Shown here piece by piece: positions 16,489-21,736 of a DNA stretch of 21,736 bases. A program made the position numbers and the translations under genes. Each line of letters opens with the position of its first letter. Within the stretch, counting starts at the first letter, position 1. Source of the stretch: Chlamydiota bacterium (GTDB taxonomy: Bacteria; Chlamydiota; Chlamydiia; Chlamydiales; Rhabdochlamydiaceae); contig JABEVM010000169.1 in NCBI GenBank assembly GCA_013041585.1, positions 1-21,736 on the forward strand, given 5' to 3'. The notes beneath the pieces were generated by a model, which did no database searches, had not been told where the DNA came from, and saw nothing but the letters and a program-made list of their open reading frames with translations.

Positions 16489-16493
16489 AAAGG
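16489..16493 (+). promoter_or_regulatory. Ribosome binding site of the 75-residue protein gene
   Basis: AAAGG lies 7 bases before the ATG at 16501, supporting this short gene. The 70-bp gap to the autotransporter is AT-rich (TGTTATATTCTATAACG) and may hold a -10. Confidence 0.5.
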
Positions 16494-16500
16494 CAAGTCA

Positions 16501-16728
16501 ATGGCAGATATAGACCCTATTTCCTCTGCAGGAAAAATCCCACCTCCACAGCCAAAGAGTCTTGAAGATAAGGCTGTTTCGCCCTTCAAAAAAATGCTAG
16601 GTCCTGCCGCTACCGACGATGATGTTAAACGTTTTATCAACCAATCCATTAATGACCTACTCAGACAAATGCGCAAGGATGAGCAAAAATGGAAGGAGTC
16701 TATGAGAAAAATGAGAGAGGGCGAATAA
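16501..16728 (+). CDS. Small conserved-type protein upstream of rluD, unknown function
   Basis: 75 residues. The N-terminal half is Pro-rich and probably unfolded (GKIPPPQPKS); the C-terminal half is a charged amphipathic helix (DDVKRFINQSINDLLRQMRK, then KWKESMRKMREGE). It has no cysteine, signal peptide or membrane segment. The AAAGG ribosome binding site, clean stop and its position in line with rluD support a real gene. In Chlamydia trachomatis, as I recall, a similarly small hypothetical protein (CT659) is next to the sfhB/rluD gene (CT658); this may be its relative. I do not assign a function; a role as a chaperone-like or secretion-related small protein would be a guess. Confidence 0.7.
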   Translation: MADIDPISSAGKIPPPQPKSLEDKAVSPFKKMLGPAATDDDVKRFINQSINDLLRQMRKDEQKWKESMRKMREGE

Positions 16729-16737
16729 ACTCTCTTT

Positions 16738-16755
16738 GCTTTTTAATAAAAAAGC
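16738..16755 (+). terminator. Weak AT-rich hairpin after the 75-residue gene
   Basis: GCTTTTT, loop AATA, AAAAAGC: a 7-bp stem 10 bases after the stop. It has few G/C pairs and no following T-run, so it is at best a weak or partial terminator. Confidence 0.25.
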
Positions 16756-16781
16756 TAATAAAATCATCTCAATTTATCCTC

Positions 16782-16787
16782 TATAAT
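16782..16787 (+). promoter_or_regulatory. Possible -10 element before rluD
   Basis: A perfect TATAAT lies 27 bases before the rluD ATG at 16814. The hexamer about 17 bp upstream (TAAAAT-like) is a poor -35, so activity is uncertain. Confidence 0.35.
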
Positions 16788-16813
16788 TCCTTATTTAAAC
16801 TAATAATTTCTTT

Positions 16814-17767
16814 ATGAATACTTGCGAAGAAACTCTCGAGGAGACCTTGATCGTTCCTCAAGAATTTGAAGGAGAAAGGCTTGACAAGTTTCTTGTTCAA
16901 TCTTTCCCCTCATACTCCCGCAGCTATTTCCAATATCTTCTGAAGAATGAATATGTCCTTGTGAATGGACAAAAAATGAAAAAAAGGCAGATCCCCAAAG
17001 CTGGGGATGAAATTGAAATATTTTTTTCACTTACGCCAGAACTCTCATTAGAGCCTGAGAATATACCTTTAGACATCTTGTATGAAGATAAAGACCTGCT
17101 CATCGTCAATAAGCCAGCGGGCATGGTAGTCCACCCAGCTCCAGGCCATCCAAAAGGAACTTTTGTCAACGCGCTACTCTTTCACTGTAAAAACTTAGAA
17201 AGGGCTGATGACAGTCTAAGGCCGGGCATTGTCCATCGCCTTGATAAAGACACAAGTGGAATTATCATCGCTGCAAAAACAACTGTTTGTCACCAAAAGC
17301 TCGTTGAAATGTTTGCGCAAAGAGAAATACAAAAGACATATCTAACCGTGTGTATTGGAGAGCCTGAAAATGGGATCATTGACGCTCCGATCGGAAGACA
17401 TCCTGTACGCAGAAAAGAGATGTGCATCTCGGAAGAAAAAGGAAAAACAGCAATCAGCCACTCTACTGTTTTAGAAAGCAAGGCTCATCAAAGTCATAGA
17501 ATTTCCCTTGTACAAATTAAACCCATCACAGGAAGAACACATCAGCTACGTGTTCACCTTCAGCATAAACGTGCACCCATTCTTGGTGACCCGGTTTACG
17601 GGATTGAAAGCATCAATCAAAAGTATGGATTCAAAAGGCAACTTCTTCATGCTTATACCATTTCTTTTGTACATCCTATTTCAAAACAGCCACTACTAAT
17701 CAAAGCCCCCCTTTCTCAAGATATGCAAAAATTTATTGAATCTCATTTTTCTTGCACTCTAGAGTGA
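16814..17767 (+). CDS. rluD: RluD-type 23S rRNA pseudouridine synthase
   Basis: 317 residues, the normal length for the RluC/RluD group. It isomerises uridines of 23S rRNA (RluD: helix 69) during 50S assembly. An N-terminal S4 RNA-binding domain (about 20-75: ERLDKFLVQSFPSYSR, VLVNGQKMKKR) precedes the RsuA/RluA catalytic domain: NKPAGMVVHPAPGH (99-112), HRLDKDTSG (141-149) with catalytic Asp144, then GRTHQLRVHLQHKRAPILGDPVYG. Chlamydial homologues are named sfhB. There is no Shine-Dalgarno. Family confidence is high; RluD rather than RluC is inferred from the S4 domain and motif details. Confidence 0.93.
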   Translation: MNTCEETLEETLIVPQEFEGERLDKFLVQSFPSYSRSYFQYLLKNEYVLVNGQKMKKRQIPKAGDEIEIFFSLTPELSLEPENIPLDILYEDKDLLIVNKPAGMVVHPAPGHPKGTFVNALLFHCKNLERADDSLRPGIVHRLDKDTSGIIIAAKTTVCHQKLVEMFAQREIQKTYLTVCIGEPENGIIDAPIGRHPVRRKEMCISEEKGKTAISHSTVLESKAHQSHRISLVQIKPITGRTHQLRVHLQHKRAPILGDPVYGIESINQKYGFKRQLLHAYTISFVHPISKQPLLIKAPLSQDMQKFIESHFSCTLE

Positions 17768-17880
17768 CATTCTTTTCTAAAAAAATAGAGACTAGCCTAA
17801 TAAAACTCTTTTGATGTACCATTCCATTTTGAAGGCTTATTTCTATTTTACATCGCAAGTTATTGCATGAGAATTTTACT

Positions 17881-17885
17881 AAGGA
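17881..17885 (+). promoter_or_regulatory. Ribosome binding site that sets the khpA start
   Basis: AAGGA with 7 bases to the ATG at 17893 selects this start over the in-frame ATG at 17863. Confidence 0.6.
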
Positions 17886-17892
17886 TCGAATT

Positions 17893-18144
17893 ATGAAAGA
17901 GTTTGTTGAATACATCGTGAAAAATCTTGTCGACCATCCGGATAAAGTGCGCATTAATGAAATTGGTGGCACTCATACGTTAATCATCGAGTTAGGAGTG
18001 GAAAAGTCTGACATTGGTAAAATCATCGGGAAAAAGGGAAAAACAATCAATGCTATCCGCACGTTGCTCATGTCTGTAGCAAGTCGCAATGGGATTCGGG
18101 TTAACCTCGAAATCATCGAAGATACGGCACCACAACCAGAATAA
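17893..18144 (+). CDS. khpA: KH-domain RNA-binding protein KhpA (YlqC)
   Basis: 83 residues from the ATG at 17893, the family's usual 76-83. A single KH domain has the GxxG loop in IIGKKGKTINAIR (44-56) and the usual start MKEFVEYIVKNLVDHPDKV. KhpA binds small and messenger RNAs and in Gram-positives works with KhpB/Jag in cell division; here the partner is not in view. An in-frame ATG at 17863 would add 10 residues (MHENFTKDRI), but AAGGA at 17881-17885 fits only the inner start, and the outer one lies in the leader. It is 125 bp after rluD and ends at a hairpin it shares with a convergent gene. Confidence 0.9.
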   Translation: MKEFVEYIVKNLVDHPDKVRINEIGGTHTLIIELGVEKSDIGKIIGKKGKTINAIRTLLMSVASRNGIRVNLEIIEDTAPQPE

Positions 18145-18147
18145 ATC

Positions 18148-18178
18148 TAGAAGTCAGGCTTTCGCAGTCTGACTTCTA
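18148..18178. terminator. Hairpin between convergent khpA and the 901-residue gene
   Basis: A perfect 10-bp stem TAGAAGTCAG / CTGACTTCTA with an 11-base loop. It begins 4 bases after the khpA stop and its right arm contains the TAG stop of the minus-strand gene. There is no long T-run on either side (TTAT on +, TTTATT on -), so it may act as a weak two-way terminator or as a 3'-end protecting stem. Confidence 0.55.
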
Positions 18179-20881
18179 ACTTATCATCTTTGGCAGGTAA
18201 GGAGAAATCATCGCCTTACGAGAATTGATCGTCCCTGCTGTAAATCGCAAAATCGCAATTGGCAAGTTCTCTACTTTTTTATCGGTCTTTTTACGAGGGA
18301 TCGGCTGGAAGCTCTCATTAAAGATCTGATCAAGCTCTTGAGCGTTATCTCCTAGAAATTCTACTTCTAACTGATTAGAAACAATCTCTGGAGCCGCTTT
18401 AAAAGCATTTAAAAAGCTTTTTAAGTGTTCGATTGCAGGAATTGTAGAAGGGATCCAAATCCATATCTCGTCACGATGCGGATATTCTCCAATACTATCT
18501 GAGAAGAGGTCTTCGGCGCCTGCAATGGTTGTGATCATATGTAGATACAGATCAACTTCATTACGATCTTTGTAAAAATCTAAAGCTTCTTCCACCCAAA
18601 TTTTTCGAATCGCAGGTGCATACTTATTGTAAGAGGCAAAGTTTTTAGAGAACATCTTTGTCTGGCCCACTCTACAACAACCATTTTGCACTTTTGTATC
18701 GATGAATATTTTAGAAGGTTTACCTTTTGCACAAAGCTCTAAATTCTCTTCCACGGAATTTTCTTTAAAAATGTAGATCTTGCGATAGAGAGAGTATACA
18801 TCTGCATTTTGTAAAATCCGTTTTGCAGCTCTTTGCACAAAATTTTCTTTTCCATGTAAATCATCGAAAGAAATGATTTCCATTTCCTTCCCAAGACTTA
18901 AAGACTTCATACGATTGAGCAAACTGCGTACGCATTCACAATCTCGATAAGAAACTTTGGTGAGTAGATCTGTATCATCAAAGATGGCGTATAAAAAGTG
19001 TAAGTACTCAACAAACTCTCTTTTCGGATCGATATAATAAACGGTCTTTTTTTCAACGAGGATCTGTCTTTGCAGCAGTCTTTGGAAAATTCGTTTTTTG
19101 GATGGTGTAGAGAGATCTTTTTGTACCTCTTCAACCTGCTTTGCAATCTCTTCCAAACTCATCCCACCTGTGCTGTACTTGTCGTTAATACTAAAAGCAA
19201 GCTCAGCAAGCAGCACATTACTTGATTGTGCATCGGAGATCAGCACAGTCGCAGGCGATGTTGTTGTAACAGTACTTTTGTGATGGTCGATGATGCTGAT
19301 GATATCTAGATAAGAAGGGATTTTTGTCTCTTCACGGTTTGAAAAATCACGGAGTGTTACTGTACCAAGTGTAGTTTTGTATAAATCGGTTGCTTGGATC
19401 ACACCGATAGGAAGAAGTCTTCCTTGTTTATCTGGATAGGTCACAGTCAAATAAGGATAGGTTCCCATCTTGCTACGAATTTCTTCTAAGTCAGCTCTGT
19501 AGCTTACTACTTGCGGAAGATATCCAAACACCTGTGTCTTGATATCTAATGCTACATCGAGCCTCTCAACATAGGAGCGCACGCTTTGAATGGCTTTATC
19601 CATCCCTTTAATGATTTTTTCTAGCTGATGAAAAATTTTAGGACGATTTTCTTTCAGTATCCCAGAGTTATCAAAAAGAGAAGACCCCGGGAGAGATTCA
19701 ATAAGAGTAATCAGTTCTTGGAAGTCAAAAATAAAGAGCCCTTCCATGGCTCTTGCAAACTCATCAAATGTGCTATCGAGCCCTTTTGGAACGCCAAGCA
19801 CTTTGCAAAGATAGTCTTGAACTAGGTTATTTTGTTTTTCTGTAAAATCTTTAGCAGGTTCGCACTCCCTGATTCGAATACCAAAAATCTCGCGGATAAA
19901 TTCGACAAAGTCCTGATTCGATAATTTCTCTTTTGCAAAAAGAGAAATGAGCTTTACATGTAAATTATTTTCAAACCATCTAAGACAGTTATTTAAAAGC
20001 ATAATGATCTGTCTTACGCCCTCTACATCGAAATTGCGCCAGTCTCCTAAGTAGTAGCCTCTCTTATCAATGAGAACGATCGCATTTTGATTGCGTTCAT
20101 GATCGATATTTAAAGAAGATTCGTCAGTCTGCTTGCGGATCACGCCCTTTTGCGTCATGAGATCGATACTAGATAGTGAAAGAGTTGTCCTAGATTTAGC
20201 TAAATAGGAAAAGACATTCTCCCCAAAGATTTGTTGGAATAGGAAGGGAATCTCTACTTGCGAAGGAGGTTCTCCACCGGGGAGGTTCCAAATATGAAGA
20301 CCTGTGCTCACCCTCGCTGCAAAAGCGTCTATCCATCCCCAAAAAGAAGCAACCGTCGTATCTAAATCAGGAGAGCTATGAGCTGTGACAAAATGAGTCC
20401 CGGGATAGAATTTATCCATGCCGATCGGAAAATAGGTTTGATACTCTTCCCTTGGGATCATCTTTCCTGTGATGAGAGATCTCACTTCATAGTTTTCTTC
20501 TCCTGAAATACCGGAAAACTGATTGAGCCAAAGTTCGAAATTAGAAAACGAATAGTTTTCGAGTATCTTTTCATGGTTGATTCGATCGATATAATCCAAG
20601 ACAGGGATAAGTAAAAAAGAAGAGGTTTCTTCTGATTTTAAAAGCTGAAGTAAAATACGATCTACTTTCTCATTCTTTTGACGATCATTTAATGCTACAA
20701 ACTCTTCTGTATAAAAATGTTCAAAAATCTCATCTAGATAGGGAAATTTTTCTTGAACGATGGAAAAATCGCCCAAGTACTTTCCTGCAGAAAAATGCAT
20801 GAATGCTGGCGTCTGAGATTTTTTACTTGGTTTTTTCATGAGTTCCAGAAATGAAAAGTTAAGCTGCCCAAGACCTATCAT
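18176..20881 (-). CDS. Large DHH-family phosphoesterase / family II pyrophosphatase-like protein
   Basis: 901 residues, about three times a normal family II pyrophosphatase. DHH-family motifs appear in order: VTAHSSPDLDT (165-175, motif I), IVLIDKRG (268-275), the DHH itself in SIIDHHKS (529-536), SDAQSSNVLL (549-558) and AIFDDTDLLTKVSYRD (632-647), which parallels the SDTxxxxxxTxxD of inorganic pyrophosphatases. Before the DHH, LLPIGVIQATDL (489-500) resembles the end of a CBS motif, as in CBS-pyrophosphatases. Residues 1-160, about 280-470 and the C-terminal 200 are not recognised. Substrate (pyrophosphate, cyclic dinucleotide or other) is unknown. An ATG at 20839 is a possible inner start. 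The next gene upstream is 117 bp away and the 3' end meets khpA. Confidence 0.85.
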   Translation of the reverse strand: MIGLGQLNFSFLELMKKPSKKSQTPAFMHFSAGKYLGDFSIVQEKFPYLDEIFEHFYTEEFVALNDRQKNEKVDRILLQLLKSEETSSFLLIPVLDYIDRINHEKILENYSFSNFELWLNQFSGISGEENYEVRSLITGKMIPREEYQTYFPIGMDKFYPGTHFVTAHSSPDLDTTVASFWGWIDAFAARVSTGLHIWNLPGGEPPSQVEIPFLFQQIFGENVFSYLAKSRTTLSLSSIDLMTQKGVIRKQTDESSLNIDHERNQNAIVLIDKRGYYLGDWRNFDVEGVRQIIMLLNNCLRWFENNLHVKLISLFAKEKLSNQDFVEFIREIFGIRIRECEPAKDFTEKQNNLVQDYLCKVLGVPKGLDSTFDEFARAMEGLFIFDFQELITLIESLPGSSLFDNSGILKENRPKIFHQLEKIIKGMDKAIQSVRSYVERLDVALDIKTQVFGYLPQVVSYRADLEEIRSKMGTYPYLTVTYPDKQGRLLPIGVIQATDLYKTTLGTVTLRDFSNREETKIPSYLDIISIIDHHKSTVTTTSPATVLISDAQSSNVLLAELAFSINDKYSTGGMSLEEIAKQVEEVQKDLSTPSKKRIFQRLLQRQILVEKKTVYYIDPKREFVEYLHFLYAIFDDTDLLTKVSYRDCECVRSLLNRMKSLSLGKEMEIISFDDLHGKENFVQRAAKRILQNADVYSLYRKIYIFKENSVEENLELCAKGKPSKIFIDTKVQNGCCRVGQTKMFSKNFASYNKYAPAIRKIWVEEALDFYKDRNEVDLYLHMITTIAGAEDLFSDSIGEYPHRDEIWIWIPSTIPAIEHLKSFLNAFKAAPEIVSNQLEVEFLGDNAQELDQIFNESFQPIPRKKTDKKVENLPIAILRFTAGTINSRKAMISPYLPKMIS

Positions 20882-20936
20882 ATCTTGGTTAAAATTTTCT
20901 TTCTAGCATAAATCGAAGGAGGAATTCTAAAGAAAA

Positions 20937-20967
20937 TTTGACTTAATTCTTCTTCGCTACAGTCAAA
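20937..20967. repeat. 7-bp inverted repeat TTTGACT-N17-AGTCAAA before the 901-residue gene
   Basis: TTTGACT (20937-20943) and AGTCAAA (20961-20967) face each other across 17 bp in the 117-bp gap upstream of the start at 20881. It could be an operator. Neither arm has a matching -10 at 16-18 bp, so I do not call a promoter. Confidence 0.3.
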
Positions 20968-20998
20968 ATACGCTCTGTTTGTCCTCTAAAAATTTCCT

Positions 20999-21652
20999 TT
21001 AATCAAAATGCTGTCGATATCTACGATCTTTATCCCTTAGCTCGATATCACTATATGAGACTCTCTGTTGAGCAAAAATCTCAATGAAATACCAGCGGTC
21101 TTGTTGCATCAAAACATCCCACCTCTGATCGAAAGCATTCGAACGCGAATGAAAAAAGAAAAAATCATTTTGCATGAGATCATAGGCAGATAGAAAAAGA
21201 ATTTTCAACTTTTCAAAGTAATGAGAATTCACTACATAGGCGTGGCCGCAGGTAGCTGATAGACTTCTTCTTATTCTCTCAAACTGAGTTGGTTCATAAG
21301 ATCTGATATTTCCCCCGATCAGGAAAACATCCCAGTCATTTTTTAGATCTTGAGTAAACTGTTCTAAAATTGGATTGATTTCTTCGATTGTCTTGGTCGC
21401 TGTGAAATCATCTTCTAAAATCAAGACGTTTTTCCACTTTTTTTGAATAGCAAATTCGATAGCTTTAGAATGGCTTAGAGCGCACCCTCTGTGTCCATTC
21501 AAAGAATCGTAAAAAGCATTGATCCGATGAATTTTTTCCTTACGAACCTGGAGCCGGTTCAATTCGGCTAGTAGCTCTTTCTTCCGATCTTTTCGATGGT
21601 CCAGATTAATGTAGACAATCCCATCAAACATGTTAAAGCCTGAATAATCCAT
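20999..21652 (-). CDS. Family 25 glycosyltransferase
   Basis: 217 residues from the ATG at 21652. Family 25 (LPS/LOS galactosyl- or glucosyltransferases and relatives) transfers a sugar from a nucleotide donor to surface glycans. Signatures are VYINLDHRKDRK (13-24), GCALSHSKAI (56-65) and LILEDDF (77-83) with the acidic catalytic/metal motif. The longer open frame to 21715 adds 21 residues without homology; GGGAG at 21660-21664, 7 bases before the ATG at 21652, favours the shorter start. No signal peptide or membrane segment, so cytoplasmic. It is alone in view; the acceptor is unknown. 117 bp separate it from the next gene on the same strand. Confidence 0.85.
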   Translation of the reverse strand: MDYSGFNMFDGIVYINLDHRKDRKKELLAELNRLQVRKEKIHRINAFYDSLNGHRGCALSHSKAIEFAIQKKWKNVLILEDDFTATKTIEEINPILEQFTQDLKNDWDVFLIGGNIRSYEPTQFERIRRSLSATCGHAYVVNSHYFEKLKILFLSAYDLMQNDFFFFHSRSNAFDQRWDVLMQQDRWYFIEIFAQQRVSYSDIELRDKDRRYRQHFD

Positions 21653-21659
21653 GCAGCCA

Positions 21660-21664
21660 CTCCC
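21660..21664 (-). promoter_or_regulatory. Ribosome binding site that sets the glycosyltransferase start
   Basis: GGGAG on the minus strand, 7 bases before the ATG at 21652, selects this start over the longer frame from 21715. Confidence 0.5.
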
Positions 21665-21736
21665 ATTTCTTGTTTTTATCGACAATGAGAAAAAACAGCT
21701 AGAATTTTTTGCCAAATGGGGACAGAGGAGCCTAAC

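Noticed and set aside
20915..20930. Perfect AAGGAGG on the plus strand
   Set aside because: No start codon with an open frame follows (TTG ACT TAA only); it is fortuitous.

Overview
The window looks like part of the chromosome of a chlamydia-like bacterium (phylum Chlamydiota), probably an environmental lineage outside the Chlamydiaceae. Three points support this. The order trhO/yceA - rpsD - nfo is, as I remember it, the one found in Chlamydia trachomatis. A small protein stands directly before an RluD/SfhB-type pseudouridine synthase, which also recalls Chlamydia. There is a large secreted autotransporter, and several long proteins are of a kind seen mainly in obligate intracellular bacteria. 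An asparaginyl-tRNA synthetase is present, whereas Chlamydiaceae make Asn-tRNA by transamidation; this argues against Chlamydia itself. The DNA is AT-rich and gene-dense: no gap between genes exceeds about 175 bp. I see no tRNA, rRNA, CRISPR array, insertion sequence or phage gene.

Layout. Positions 1-1447 (-) hold the N-terminal 482 codons of an SNF2-family helicase that runs off the left edge. 1588-2451 (+) is a Cys-rich protein resembling DUF116, and 2625-3323 (+) an exported protein of unknown function. 3344-6184 (-) is an unrecognised 946-residue helical protein with a strong candidate promoter in a very AT-rich leader. 6329-7282 (-) is the tRNA-U34 hydroxylase TrhO, divergent from rpsD (7458-8078, +), which ends at a clear intrinsic terminator. 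nfo (8242-9111) and asnS (9127-10515) form a two-gene + strand operon behind a good sigma-70/sigma-66-type promoter. asnS overlaps hemA (10475-11509, -) tail to tail by 41 bp. hemA follows a TraB/TIKI-like exported protein (11578-12489, -) and recX (12491-12934, -).

The right half carries an 1122-residue classical autotransporter (13062-16430, +) with 12 beta-helix-type repeats, then a 75-residue protein, rluD and khpA, all on +. khpA meets head-on a 901-residue protein (18176-20881, -) with the motifs of a DHH phosphoesterase/family II pyrophosphatase and large insertions. The last gene (20999-21652, -) is a family 25 glycosyltransferase.

Functionally, several genes concern RNA and translation (TrhO, S4, AsnRS, RluD, KhpA; HemA also uses Glu-tRNA) and DNA repair or recombination (Nfo, RecX, SNF2). 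The surface and host-interface candidates are the autotransporter, the exported proteins, the glycosyltransferase and perhaps the 946-residue protein. The best candidates for undescribed biology are the 946-residue protein, the DHH/CBS-like giant and the autotransporter passenger with its supra-repeat.
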